Source of the DNA: Klebsormidium nitens | Taxonomy: Eukaryota > Streptophyta > Klebsormidiophyceae > Klebsormidiales > Klebsormidiaceae | Length of the DNA: 64,000 nucleotides | Reading direction: 5' to 3' | Assembly: GCA_000708835.1 (NCBI GenBank) | Contig: DF237101.1 | Coordinates: 1 to 64,000, forward strand | Translations under genes and position numbers: made by a program | Shown here: positions 1 through 12,800 of the stretch, piece after piece | How positions within the stretch are numbered: the first letter of the stretch is position 1 | Layout: every line of letters begins with the position of its first letter | Notes under the pieces: generated by a model | Databases searched by the model: none | The model's input: the letters and a program-made list of their open reading frames with translations, nothing else | What the model was told of the DNA's origin: nothing

Positions 1-2
1 GC

Positions 3-188
3 ACAGAGCGGTACATGGATTTGTTTGTTGGCCAGTCCGCATTTAGTCTGCGTCATTTTATAGGTCAGGAGAACCAACAGAGGGTTGCTAGCTTTGTTAG
101 AGAGGCGTTTAGGACTCGAGACTACATTCAGACCTTGTCTCATGAGCCACCCATGGCTCCTACGGGACTAAAAAATAAATTGAATTGA
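3..188 (+). mobile_element. C-terminal end of an unrecognised ORF with retrotransposon-like tail
   Basis: An open frame enters from the left edge and runs 61 codons to a TGA at 186-188. It contains the stretch RVASFVREAFRTRDY. Immediately after and overlapping the stop is an A-rich segment followed by three copies of TTGAA (about 171-196). A coding end butted against an A-rich/short-repeat tail is typical of non-LTR (LINE-like) retrotransposons, and that is the basis of the call. No reverse transcriptase motif lies inside the window, so the family cannot be confirmed. It could equally be the end of an ordinary gene. Confidence 0.3.
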
Positions 189-810
189 ATTGAATATGAT
201 TATCATCTCGAGAGATCTCTGCTGACGTTCTGCCCTGTCACTTCGGCCACTTTGTCCTTGCAGGTTGTGTACCGTACGGTATTATCGAGCCCTGACTTTG
301 AGCCTGGGGCGCTGGCGCTCACTGAAGGCAGTACCAACATTGGGTTTGTGCTGGCTTTTGAGGGCAGAGGGCGGATCCGAAGACCTTGAGCTTGTGGTAT
401 ATTGAAGGAAGCAAAAGGCTTTGTCCCAGGTCGCAATCTAGCTGCATCAAGCCAAACATTTGCCCCCTGATTGACTCAGAGATCCGTTCTACAACCTGAA
501 CCTATACTTTAAGTGACAGATAGATGAGCTATTGTCGGGAGCTGAAGTGCCACTGCAAAAAATAAAATCTCTGTTGATCAGCTGATTGTAAGCGCTCTGC
601 GCTTCTATTGAGGAACATATTTCAGATCTAATCTGGACCAGCCGTCTGGAATTCAACCCACTTCATACCACCAGTCATCAAAGCAGGTCATTTTGCATGT
701 TTTCAGCTCAGAAAGTCCGGTGAACACTGGAAACTTTATCAAAGCAGCTGCAGAGTCTGCTGTGAGCACTCACAAACGCGCCATAAGAACAGCTCATCAC
801 ACAAGCAGTG
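189..810. other. Spacer upstream of the carrier gene
   Basis: No convincing coding exon is seen here. The stretch lies between the left-edge fragment and the carrier start codon and presumably holds the carrier promoter and 5' leader. Short open frames occur but none has splice context or a recognisable sequence. Confidence 0.5.
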
Positions 811-3800
811 ATGTCAGCCCCCCCAGCCGCCATGGCCGAAGATGTTCGGGACATGGCCCTGCCAAACGCAGAGATAGATTGGGAACGCCTCGACAAAACC
901 AAGTTCTTCTTGTGGGGGGCGGGGCTCTTCTCTGGCCTCTCCTGCTGCCTCTACCCCCTGACGGTGGTCAAAACAAGAGTCCAGGTGCAGGACAGAGCGT
1001 CAGCCACTGCTTACAAGAGTATGGCAGACGCGTATAGGCAGATCTTCCGGCACGAGGGCATCCGTGGCTTCTACAAGGTGCGCACATCAACTGTGACCCG
1101 GAATCGTCGTTTTGCTGAGCGTACTTTGCAGTGGAAGTAGGTTGTTTGATCGATGCAGGGGTGGTCGCTATCTTTTTCGGTAGATGAGGAGTATGTGACG
1201 AGCAAGATGGGCTTGTTGACTACAAGTTGTGTTCAGAGTCAAAAGTGCCTGGTATATCAGGTGTGAACTAAAGCAAGTTTGTGGAGGCTGAATCCTCACA
1301 CCGTTTGATAAGGGACACCAATGTTTGAAGCCTCTTAGAAGCGGGGGGGGGCAATAAAAGCATCCCGCGGGTTGCCTGCAACCGGTTAGAACCCGCTCCT
1401 TGTTTCCTTAGAATTTGAAAGTTTCCACCCTTTGACAAACCTGCAGACTCTCTTAGCCTCTTCTCTTTTCAAAATTTTAGAAAAAGTCTTTTCAATCGAT
1501 CTTCTTGTGAGCCATTGACTACCCCCACCTTTTTTTTTAGTGACTGAACTTATTCACACCGCGCCCAGGGCTTTGGCACCACCATTCTCGGCAGTCTTCC
1601 CGCTCGTATGGTGTACATGAGCACGCTCGAGCGGACCAAGAGTTTTGTGGCCAGCGAGACGCGGCGGCTGGGCATCCCGGAGTCGACTGCCGCCGGAATA
1701 ACCAGCGGAGTAGCAGGGCTGACAGCAAGCGTTGTCACACAGACAGTCGTTGTGCCGGTTGATGTGGTAAGTGGTGGAATTACTTGTGCAAGTCTCTGGT
1801 GCCTTTGAGACTCGCGTCTGAAGTCCTCAATGTCAGAAGCCCAACCCCACCTGGCACCGCTTCCTTATTAAGGAGATTATAAAGTAACAGTGTGTTGCGT
1901 TCCTGTTTAATTTGCATAACTTGTTTCTATCTCCAAGCCCCAAACCACACCTTCTTGCTGGTGACTCTTAGAATTGAAGTCGACTTTTAGTACTTGACCT
2001 GATAGTAGCAAGGGTCGGAACTCCCGAAATTCAATTAGAATACCCATTAGCCCTTCTTCCCTGCAGGTTACACAACGACTGATGGTTCAACGAGGCCAAG
2101 CGGGCGTCGGTGTTGCGGTGGCAAATCTGGGGGGCGGAGCCATGATCCGGCAGATAGTTGCGCAGGAGGGTTTGCGGGGTTTGTACCGGGGTTTCGGGAT
2201 GTCGATCATAACCTATGGGCCGTCAAGTGGAGTTTGGTGGGCGACCTATGGGGCTAGTCAACGAGCGATTTGGAGGTGAGCTGTCACATGCAGAAGTCTT
2301 GAGATAGTAGATGACGAGGTTACCAGAACTTTGAGCAAGCAGAAGCGATGAGCTGAAGTTGAAAATGGGACCACATCGTCAATCTTTTCGTCAAGGTACG
2401 CAAAGAAAGCCTTTAGAATTGATTCCTTCACGTAGACAAAGCTTGAACGCATGGACAGTGAAGGACTCGGAAGCGAGGGTCTAGAGGAGTCAGGACAAAC
2501 AGAGTGTCTGAGAAAGCGCTCTCCAGCTCTCCTTCTGGTCTTTAGTCCACCAGTTTCACTTTTCTGGCCTTTTCAGGGGCCGGCTTCACAATGACTATCT
2601 GCGAATCAAATGCAGACAGCTGCCCTACTCAACTGAGAGAGACTGGTCTGACATTGCTGAGCTCGTTCTCAAACAGTGCTTCCTGCCATGCAGGAATCTG
2701 GGCTACCGGGCGAACTCGGACCGTCCGTCACAAACTCAGATCGTGGGGGTCCAAATCGCGTCCGGGCTGTGTGCGGGGGCCGTCGGGGCGCTGGTCACCA
2801 CACCGCTAGACACGGTCAAGACACGGCTACAAGTGAGGCTCTCGAACTTTCCGGGTCAACTTACAGACTTGTAACCTTCGTTTTTATACATCTGTTGCTT
2901 TCACATTAGCGGTCGTTGTCAATGTTGGTTTCCACAATAACAGCCGGAACGGTCTCAAAGACCGAGTCCGATGGGTCAAGAGCTTTCAAGTTAGTGAACT
3001 CAGCACTGACGCGTCAAGCAATGTGGCGCTTCATGAATCCTGAGACTGTGAGGGGCCCAACTGACCAAAATCTTTCGTCAATTTAAAAGGGAAGCGCCTT
3101 CAAGGTGCGGTCCCTTCAGGTCTGATCTGTTTCGATCGATGCGCTCCTGCTTCAAAGCAACGATCACTCTTATGCTGCGAACTCAAGCAGCCATTTAACC
3201 GTTACAACTGGTGTTGCGAACGGGTGCCAGTGCTTAAGCCGTTGCACGGTTCGCTCCGAATAAGCTTACCTCATTTCCTTACCTATCCTTGCACGTTACT
3301 CTGGCTGTTGGACGGGTTCAATAGGACGATGCCCCACCCACGAGCTCAAGACAAGCGTCGACTCGAGGCGCATAGATGGGGCACCAGTTTTGTCCAGGAC
3401 CCGCTTCTTTGGTTTGACCTAACCCGGTTCGTCAAATCCGTGTCAGGTCTACGAAAAGCGAGACTGACATGCGCGCAATGCTCGCAAGCACGCTGCGAAC
3501 GGTAGTGATGTCACGTTGGGGCCCGTAGGCGCGACCCTCCTCTTTCTGACACCGTGTTTGAACGTACGACCTCACCGGGATCCTTAAACGCTGCAAGGTT
3601 TCAAACGCTGCCAGGTTTTGCGAAGCGAGACCGGCGCGCGCCCGACGCTCGCGAGCGTGCTGCGGACGCTCGTCGCAGAAGGCCTCCTTTTCCCAGACCC
3701 CCTTCGCGGTTTGACCTAACCCAAATCCTAAACCCGCCAGGTTTTGAGGGTTAAACCGGCCCTCTTCAACATACCAGGTTTTCAATCTGAGCTAACCCGG

Positions 3801-4417
3801 ATCCAAACCCTGCCAGGTTTTCAGAAGCGAGACAGGCGCGCGCCCAACGCTCGCGAGCACACTGCGGACGCTCGTTGCGGAAATCTTCTATTTTCCAGAC
3901 CCCGTTCGTATGTCTTCACCCGGATCCTAACCCTGGCAGGCTTGAAAAGTTATAGACGGGCTCTTTTCCCCAGACCAGGTCTCCTAGTCTGAGCTAACCC
4001 GGATCCAACCAGGTTTTGAGAAGCGAGACCGGCGCGCGCCAAAGGTCGCGAGCACGCTGCGGACGCTGGTGGCAAAAGGCTGCTTTTCCAGGCTCCATTC
4101 CCGGTTTTACCTAACCCGATCCGAATTCGAAAAGCAAGACTGAAGCGCGCTCCACGCTCGCGTCCCCAGTTTCAGTTCGACTAACCCAGATCCTCAAATC
4201 GTGCCAGGTTTTGAGAAGCGAGACCGGCGCGCGTCCGACGCTCGCGAGCACGCTGCGGACGCTTGTCGCGGAGGACGGCTTCAAGGGCTTCTACCGGGGG
4301 CTTGGGCCGCGGTGGGCCAGCATGTCGCTCTGGGGCACGTGCATGGTTACCACCTACGAGTTCCTCAGTGAGCACTTTTCTCCCGGTTCTAGATCTGCTC
4401 CTTTCCTGATTTGGTAA
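811..4417 (+). CDS. Mitochondrial carrier family protein, SLC25A44-like
   Basis: Five exons: 811-1077, 1569-1766, 2067-2275, 2694-2832 and 4208-4417, with matching phases (0,0,2,0) and GT/AG borders, giving about 340 residues, a normal SLC25 length. Three carrier repeats are visible through their signatures: YPLTVVKTRVQ (repeat 1, with Thr in place of the usual acid, as in the plant relatives), VPVDVVTQRLMVQ (repeat 2) and TPLDTVKTRLQ (repeat 3). Each is followed by a G-x-RG type end such as GLRGLYRGFG and GFKGFYRGLG. Sequence and order match the plant homologues of SLC25A44, which in mammals imports branched-chain amino acids into mitochondria; substrate here is inferred only. Start: ATG 811, with a second ATG at 832 in Kozak-like context. 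The end is uncertain: the frame stops at 4415-4417, but a donor-like CTCAGTGAG at 4364 may splice onward into the repeat array downstream. Confidence 0.85.
3440..4207 (+). repeat. Upstream ladder of copies of the carrier exon 5 left edge
   Basis: The intron before exon 5 contains at least four or five degenerate copies of the intron end plus the first 50-60 bases of exon 5. They sit near 3446-3510, 3585-3690, 3790-3880, 4007-4080 and 4110-4165. Shared words are CTAACCCGGATCC, GCCAGGTTTT, AAGCGAGACCGGCGCGCG and CTCGCGAGCACGCTGCGGAC. Several copies keep the acceptor-like CCAG before the exon start. Confidence 0.85.
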
Positions 4418-5065
4418 TGGCGGCTCGGGCCACAGTGGGCCAGCATGTCGCTCTGGGGCACGTGCATGGTCACCACTTACGAGTTTCTCAGTGAGCAGAT
4501 TTGAGCCCAACCTAGTTTCTGGTCTTTTTCTCTGTTGGTCATGGGGCTTGGGCCGCGGTGGGCCAGCATGTCGCTCTGGGGCACGTGCATGGTTACCACT
4601 TACGAGTTCATCAGTGAGAAGTTTGTCCCCGTTCTAGTTCCGCCCTTGTTTCTTTATGTGGCGGTGTGTGCGTCCAGCAGTCACTCTGGGGCACGTGCAT
4701 GGTTACCACTTACGAGTTCCTCAGTAAGCAGATTTGAGCCCATTCTAGTTTCTGCTCTTTGTTTCTATTGGCAATGGGGGCTCGGGCCGCGGTGGGCCAG
4801 CACGTCGCACTGGGGCACGTGCATGTTGACCACCTAGGAGTGAGAATGTTGTCCCCGTTCCAATTCCGCTCCTGTTTCTTTATGTGGCGGTGTGTGCGTC
4901 CCACATGTCGCTTTTGGGCAAGTGCATTGTAACCACGTACGAGGTACTCAGTGAACTTTTGTCCGGTTCGAATTCCGCTCTTCCTGGTGTACGGGCGTTT
5001 TCGTCACTGTTCCTTGCTTTCGTTCTGGGGGCACGTGCATGTCACCTTTGAGTCCCTCAGTAAGA
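4418..5065 (+). repeat. Downstream ladder of copies of the carrier exon 5 right edge
   Basis: Six partial copies of the last 50-75 bases of exon 5, each followed by similar flanking sequence, begin near 4421, 4543, 4681, 4775, 4901 and 5020. Most include TCTGGGGCACGTGCATG, and five of the six end in a donor-like CTCAGTGAG or CTCAGTAAG; the copy near 4775 lacks this end. Similarity falls with distance from the true exon. Confidence 0.85.
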
Positions 5066-6803
5066 ACGTTTTCCCCGTCCTAGTTTCGCTCTACATCTGC
5101 TATTTGGTGCGTGGGCGCTTCGTACCTTTCATTTTGGTTCTTAACTCAGAAGTACGACTCCCCTGAAGTGCGAGCGCTTACTTGGTTCATCCCCGTTCTG
5201 ATTGGCTCTTAGATACCAGCCTGAATAGCAAGTACGCTTTTCTTAGTCAGTGACAGATGCGACTGGCCATTGCTCGAAATCTTTGTATGTACCGTTCTGT
5301 CTTTCTCCATTTCGTCATCGCCTTGCTTTGCTTGAACTGTGATCAATAAGTAGCCACCGGTGCTTGTCTTGTATGAATCCACGGTTCTCTTAATAGCTTA
5401 CAGCAAGCAGTCAATATAGTATTGCAGTGCCCTAATGAGATTCTTCAGCTGGGAAGCATCTATTCGATCTGACGAGGTCGACAGACTGCGCCAAGTCCGA
5501 TAGCCCTCATCTGAGGCTATCGCTGGTGAACTCTGGGTTGTGAGTATCTCTGAATACACGTTACTGGCATTGATTCCGCTCCTCATATTTGCAGAACGCC
5601 TTTCAGCCAAACCGCTCTGAGATTGGGCGAGAGTAGGCGGAGGGTGCATTGAAGAGGCCAGGCTAATACGTTGTTGCGGAGCTGGAAGCGATGAAATGCG
5701 AGCGCACCTATGATTGAAATTATGATGCGGTCAAGCTAGTGACAAGAGATATATATCAGGCAGATTCCCGTTCGTTTTCGCTCCCTCAGTACTTTGCGAG
5801 ACATTGCAGCAGTTTGGTTGCAAGCGATTGGTTTTGACCCGGCATGGTTGCTTGTCGAGTGATTCTGAAAGTAGACACGAGGAAAATTTAATCGATTCAG
5901 GGGCACCACCATAAGCACGCTATATTGAAGTCAAGCTAAGGTCTTTTGATGGACATCACAAGTCTCGGAAATATATTTGTAGGCTTGTCCAACAAGTGAA
6001 GGTTTCTGACAAGCCGTGTCTATTCAGACGAGATGATTTCGCATGCATGTCGTTGGTAGGATTTCAACCCCTTCAAATTCAGGTAGAGCGGAAATTGTCA
6101 AGTGGACTTTGTTTTCAACCGCAGCCCTTTCGATGTAGCGTTGCAAATGCATTCATTGACGTCGAGTATTATGCATCAGATAGTGCCTTTCATTCCCGAA
6201 TGTTGTCGCAGTCACGTGTAAGCCCACCATGCACCCACCCACGTCTCACACCCACTCCCACGTGCCAAGCTGCATCCTATAGAAAATTTGGAAAAATGTG
6301 CCGCAATTTGCAGATTGATTTTGCGCGCTAGTGCGTTTCATGCACTACATGTCTTGTTCGCGCGCGGTAATCGCCCGCTGAAAGCAGATTCTTTCATCTT
6401 GCGCAGCATCTAAAATCCACCCAAAAATCGACCTGATATGCCGTCCGATATAGGCCGGCTGTTATTGAAAGTTCCCGGAGGATAACACCGGGTTTAGCAC
6501 AAAGACCGAGCCCCATGATAGGCTAGGCACCCGGGTGGCGGTTTGTCCTGGGCAGGGCATCGAACCCATGATTGAACCCGTACTAGGCGGTGTCCCTCCA
6601 AGGGAGTCCAAGCCCATTTTGCTTCCTGCTGGCCTGGCGCCACTCCGATTCCAGGTATCCTACACAGGCTACATTCAACACAGTTCTGAGACTGCAAGGT
6701 TTCCGGTCATACCTGCCTGAACAAGGAAGAAGGAAGACGGCGGCATGGCAGTCTGCTGAACAGGAAGGCCTTAATCTGGACGCCCTCAGCAGCGACTCCG
6801 GTT
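5066..6803. other. Intergenic region between carrier and pseudouridine synthase
   Basis: No exon with good splice signals and recognisable product was found. The region holds the end of the carrier transcript and presumably the promoter of the pseudouridine synthase. An 83-codon frame on the minus strand (5398-5649) has no recognisable content. The segment 6490-6660 is locally GC-richer and has two words resembling a tRNA B box on the minus strand, without a good A box. Confidence 0.4.
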
Positions 6804-9800
6804 ATGGAGGGGTGTCGCATCGGTTGTATCCCGGAGAGGGGCCTCACTATGCAGTCCCTGGGGACTCTTGCCCGCATTGGCTTGGGCCGTTCGTCCAATG
6901 CAGCGCGCGGAGCCGTGCTAACGACGCTGCCAAGCACAAACGGAAGGAGGTTTCAGGGCATGTTTGCGACCATGAAGCATTCTAGAACTGCACCACGTTC
7001 TGAGAGAGTTGGAAATTCAAGCGTACCCCTTTCCAAAGCCCATTTCGAGCAGAAACAATTGCTTGCCGCAGCCAATCGCACGCCAGGGATGCGGTCAACT
7101 GCGACAAGCCTCCGAAGCCAGTTTCTCTCCTCTTCGAAGTCCACAATCATCCAGGGTCCGACGTTTCTCATGGGGAATCAAAATTGGGGCCGCTCTCTTG
7201 CATTCCATTCTAGGGTTTCGGCGACGGCGGACGTTGTCAAGGAAACCCGCGAGGCGCCCGCCCCGGAAGAACTAGAGCGCGAGGAACGCCGACCGTTACC
7301 AAGGTCATTACCAGTGCGGCCATCGAAGGACGTCTGGGTGCGGCCGGGGGTGACCCCTCCTCCCGGCACTTCTGCTTCGGACGAACCCCCCCGAAAAAGC
7401 TTTGCACGGCCCCCGAGGGCTTATCCTCAAAAAGTGGGTGTGAGCCGTCAACCATGGGAGGGGCACTTTGCGCGAACCGAGGAGAACCGGCTTCGAGCGG
7501 ACAAAGTGCGGACTGCCGGAGTGGAGGGCGATAAGCAGGCGGCGGAGGATGATAAGCCGGCGAAAGCGGTGGTGAAAAAGAAGGTGGCAATGTGGCTTGG
7601 GTATGTGGGCACCGACTTCAAAGGTGGGACGCAGACTCCACCGTGCATTTGGGCGCACTTGCAACTGCCTTTTTGTGCTACGAATTCTCGGTTGTCTCGC
7701 GCTTGTAAAGTGTAATGCCGGAAGGGCTTACAAACGAGAATACGACGCTCGATAGGTGGTGGTGCACTACTAAAGCGCGTGTCTGTCGTGGCTGCCCTTA
7801 CGTTCAGAAATGCTGGAAATGCGCGACAGGATCCAAAAATTCAGGGACATACAAAAGAGGTGACCAGCGTTTGCTGTACGTGAATAGCACCGCTCTGATG
7901 GGCTTCACCGGAACAAACGGGGCTTAAAGAGGAACTGGAAGCAAGGAGGTGGCGAGCAATTTTTGCTTTGCGGCACAATCGTGATTGATTTCAGAGACCA
8001 TGCGTAACATGCCTTCCGTGCCGTCCTGTGCAGGTTCAATGATGCAGCGGAACCAGCCGGGCGCGAGTAAGTACTCTCGTGATGTTCCTGCAAAAGCAGA
8101 CAGATTAGCAGAGACTTAGGTCTATTGGAACATCAAAACTGAGTATACCCTGAAGGACGCTCCCAGGTTCACAGTTTGGCGGGCCTGCTTGTGTGTCCCC
8201 TCCCTGAAGACCTTAGGAGGGCCACTGTCAAGGTCTCACAAGGCTGTCAGATGTCACGTCGCTGCTTCCATCATTGTTAGTGTCTCAACGATCCCCCACA
8301 ACACCCATTTGCTGCCCAGCTTGACGTCTATATGACTTATCTGATTATGGATCGAGCTGGCTCATCGGTCAGATCAAACGGAGGGCTTTGGTCGTGCATC
8401 CTTAGAGAGCGGCTCCTTCTACACGTTCCTGTTTCCCGATTCTTACAAGGGCTTACTTCTTAAGGACTTGGCTCTAATTCCATTGCGATCTGTGCTCAGC
8501 TGTGGAGGCAGCGCTGGAAAAGGCAATCTTTGATGCGGGCGGCATGAAGGAGTCCAACTTCGGCGACTTCAAAAAGATTGGCTGGAACAGGAGCAGCCGG
8601 ACGGATAAGGGGGTGAGCTTACGACCTAGCTTATGCCCAATGCCCAAAGCGACCGACGCACTTTCTCTTGCTATGCAGTCTTCTACTTCCTTTGATGATG
8701 AAGTGGTGTTGGTCAGGAGGATTCGGTGCTTGCTTCTTCTGTGGGACAACTTAAGTCCGCGATCAAGTACCTTCTGTTGCTTTGAGAGCCCGTAGCGCTT
8801 GTGCAACCCTTGTGCTGGCGCGCTTTCTTTCTCTAGCACCGAAGTTTGCGGTCAACTTCAGAGCACTTGTGTCGTTGCTGGACATAAGAGCCTTCCAAGA
8901 CTCTCACCTGCGTGCTGTCTTGTGCACTGGCCCACCGCGTTTCTGCCTTAAAAAGCAGATCAGTGTTGCAAGCGTCGTTTTATTGAAGATGGATGCCTGT
9001 GCATTTTTCAAAGTGCCCGTATCTGGATTCCAGTCGTCTCAGCTGCATTTCGATTTCGATTTCGATTTCGTGTTCTTTTGAGACTGCACGCACGTGGCAG
9101 CGGTGTTCTGCCAAGATGGGGAGCAGATCCTTTTTCCGATTCGAACGTAGCTCCGCAGAACTCAAAGCTGCATCCCTAGATGGCCGTTTCGTTTCTGATT
9201 GACTACCCAAACAGCGCATTCCCGCCCTCCCCCGAGGTGCTTGTCCGTGTCGTTTATGTCAAATCTTCTATTCAGAAGCGTCCCGAACGTCACTTAAACG
9301 CTGCAAGTCAAGGAAGTTCGTTCCGCTCCTGAACGACTATCCCTTCCCGGTCAGGTGCACGCGCTTGCGAGTGTCGTCTCCTTCAAAATGGAAGTGCCTG
9401 CCGAGGTGTTTGCCCACGATCCGGACGGCCTGTCCCTCGCGGACCGAGTCAACGCCCACCTGCCGCCCAGCATACGAGTGTACGGCGTGCAGCCGGTCAC
9501 CAAGTGAGCCGTCCGTACATGACGTCCACTTCTCTGCAGTACCGCGACGCTTATCTTGGATCAGTCAAACTTAAGCCGGCATCTAAGCTAGCTGTCCAGA
9601 AACACTGTCCGCTCTTAAGTTTTCTTTCGTTCTTGCACCTGGTTATTTGAGTTTTGTTTTGAAGTCGAGAGCGCTTTCCTTCCGCAAAGACGAGATCGCT
9701 TCCCGTCCTCCTAGTTGCTCCTAGAAATCTGAGTATGTGGCGTGCAGCCGGTGGAGTTGGTATTGTTCGTCGCAATTGCCTGGAATTGATCCTTCCGAGG

Positions 9801-12800
9801 GTTTTATTGAAGCTGGCACCCGCCTTTCCGGAGTGTTCCGAACCCCTTTCTCCCACACTTTATCTACTGCACATCTCATTTGGCGGGCATTCAGGAGTCT
9901 GTCACACCTGTTTGATTGGACCCTTCCCGTTCTGTTTTGTTCATCATATCGTCAGACTCCTCCTCTTTGGCATCATTCGTTTCTGACTTCCCAAACCCTT
10001 GCGCAGGTCCTTCAACTCGTACCACAACTGCCGGGCCCGCACTTACGAGTACGTGCTCCCTGCCTCAATCATTGGCATCACTGACGATATGGATGAAGTG
10101 GCAGCACACGACACCCTGGAACAGCTGCGGGCGATTTTGAGGAAGTACGAGGTAAGGCGCAGCGCCACTTTCTGGGGGAAGAGCACTTTTCTGCGATCTT
10201 TTGAGGGCTTCGGTTGGTCAGGTCACCGGTGTTGGTACTCTACTGAATGGGTTCATTTTTGAGACTAATGTGAGGCCTCTGGGGTTCCAGTTAGTGTCGA
10301 TCCAGGGAAGTCTTGCACAGCTTCGAAGGGCGTATGCGCTTCAGGAGTGTTGATGACGACGAGAGGGCATTGCTTTGAATACAAGGTCAGGGCGTTTGAC
10401 GAGCTCAAAAATTCCACCCAGAAAGTGCGGACCTCTCAGAAGTAGAGGCTTTCGTGCTGAAATGGTCGAAGAATGGTGGTTATCTTGAAAGATGCTGAAC
10501 CTGTAACAGCGCAGAGTCCTTCCACCGAGCCTTCCTTCGAAATTTGTGTCTGTGCACTAGCTGACTGATGAATGTGAGAACTTATTTTTGAAAAGTAGGC
10601 TTCCTGTAACATAAAAGTTCAGTCCTGTGGAGGTTCCTGCAAAGAGCCGTGAATTGTTGTCCGCGTAGGTAGTGTCCTGATTCGAAGAGCACCGCTTTGA
10701 AGCCTTCATCGTATATCAAGAAAGCAGTCGACGACTCCTTTTTTCTCTTGAAAAGGAGATGTGAAAAGATGGTGAACATTGACTTACTTGGAGGTCAATT
10801 CGCTTTCGGCGATTTGTTGAGAGCAGAAGCTTTTCCTCAGCCTGTACGACAGAGAGCCCGTCCCCAGGCATATCTGATGATTGTGCACCTCCGCTCTCTT
10901 CAGGGGCGGCAGCCATTCCACAACTTCACTGTCCGACGGCTGTACCGATCCGGGAAGAAGGGTTCCAAGCGGAAGGTTACCCGGCTAACCCAAGAGACAG
11001 AAACGCTACTAGACCTCGAGGGAAACAGCGACGACTTCCTCCCAACCCCTCCTTCCGAGAGCGCAAATGACGGCACAGTAGGCTTGGAAATGGCAGCGGA
11101 TTTGGGCACTTCCGATTCGGACATGGGCGATCGTCATTCGGACGTGGGCGATAATAGTTTGGACGTGGGCGACAACGATTCGGACGTGGGCAGCTCCACA
11201 TTGGAAGCTCTCCGGGGGCGGTCGGACGACGGTGCGGACACCGACGGAAACCAATCGGACGCCGCCGGACGTCATCCCGACACTGTCGAGAATGATTCGG
11301 ACGCATCCGGACGCTCCGATGAGTTCCAACCGTCCGATGAGTTTGGACGCGCAGAGGACGCGTACGGCCAGCCGTCCCCGGCGGACGAGTTCTTCGCGAA
11401 CCGACGGGAGAGCGAGGAGTTTGAGCTTGAGTACGACGAAGAAGAAGAAGACGACGAGGGGAGCTGGGTCGAACGGCGGGGGCCGACCGCGCAGTGGCTT
11501 TTGGAGACCCCTCCGGAGGACAAGATCGGACCGTCGCACTACCGGCGCATCCTGAACGCCACGTGTACGGACCTGGAGCCGCTCGGGCGGTCGCGGGTGG
11601 TGCGGATACACATCGAGGGGGAGTCGTTCATGCTGCATCAGGTGAGGGCTCGTTTTGGATTCGAAGTTTCAGGGACGTTTTTGCCCTGAAGATTGCGAGA
11701 TTCCGACTTTCTTTTAAAGCTTGGCTTTTGACGCTTGCCGTCTGCAGAGGAAAGTCGTTGGTGGTACCTTTTCCTTTTTCTTTTCCTCTGTGCTTCCGGA
11801 ATTTTGCGGTGTTGAGGAGAAGGTGCCTACCTAAGCGTTGATCTTGCATCATTCCGTTTCCCCTCAGGCTCCTTCAACGGCGGATCATATGTTGCGTCTG
11901 AAAAAGTGCTGTAAACCACCCATCTCGTCACCATCCGCAAACTTGGCAGCCAAGCAAGAACTAGACTGGCGCTGCTACATCCTGTCCCTCCGTTTGAGGG
12001 GCCCGAGCCTCCTTTTGTGCTTTCGGAAGTTTCTTGTGTCTAAAGTTGTCCTCCACTGAGCTCGACAGCTGGCATGGTTTTCTTTCTGCGCTCCTTGAAC
12101 TCTTGTTGCATCTGAGTTCCGTCCTTGGGTATACACTCTCTACTCACAGATTGGGAAGATGGTGTGTGCTGCCTTGCTCATCACAACCCGTTCAATGAAT
12201 AGGTTCCGATGCTCGCATCTCCAGACTCTTTCCAGTGACTAGGTTCTTGACTAGAAGCAGAATCGTCAGTCATTCGTCTGACAAAATGTTCCTCTTTTCA
12301 CGAAGTCGGAAGATGGTCGGCGCTGCAGTAGCGGTTTTGCGGGCGACTTTCCGTTCGAGCTCCTCGACCCGGTGCTCGCTTATGCCACTCTTACGAACTC
12401 CTTTTTATGAAATTATGCTCTCTTTTTCACAGTTTCGGAAGATGGTTGGAGCCGCCGTGTTGGCGTTTCTGCGCGGCGACTTCTCGTTCATGTTACTCGA
12501 CCCAATGCTCGCTTGTGCCACTCAATACAAATCCCTTTTCTTGAAATCATGGCTCTCTTTCCACAGATTCGGAAGATGGTAGGGGCCGCCGTGGCGATTC
12601 TGCGCGGCGATTTCCCGTTCGAGCTGCTCGACCCCATGCTCGCGTGCCACTCGCGCGTGATCGTCCCCATGGCGCCTGCGGAGGGGCTCTTCCTCTCGCG
12701 CACGCGCTTCTTCCCTTTCCGGACGTCGTTCAACCGGGACTTCGTGGTGAGCGGGTTTGGCCTTAACCGGGCGCGGTCAAGGGGTTTGGCGTAGATCGGG

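Noticed and set aside
5398-5649. 83-codon open frame on the minus strand
   Set aside because: It has no recognisable content, no splice context and an odd composition; chance is sufficient.
6490-6660. Possible tRNA-derived SINE on the minus strand, with B-box-like words GGTTCAATC and GGTTCGATGCC
   Set aside because: No convincing A box at the right distance, no tail and no second copy in the window.
11009-11638. 209-codon minus-strand frame opposite pseudouridine synthase exon 6
   Set aside because: It is a shadow of the GAC/TCG-rich repeat coding on the plus strand, where the family motifs lie.
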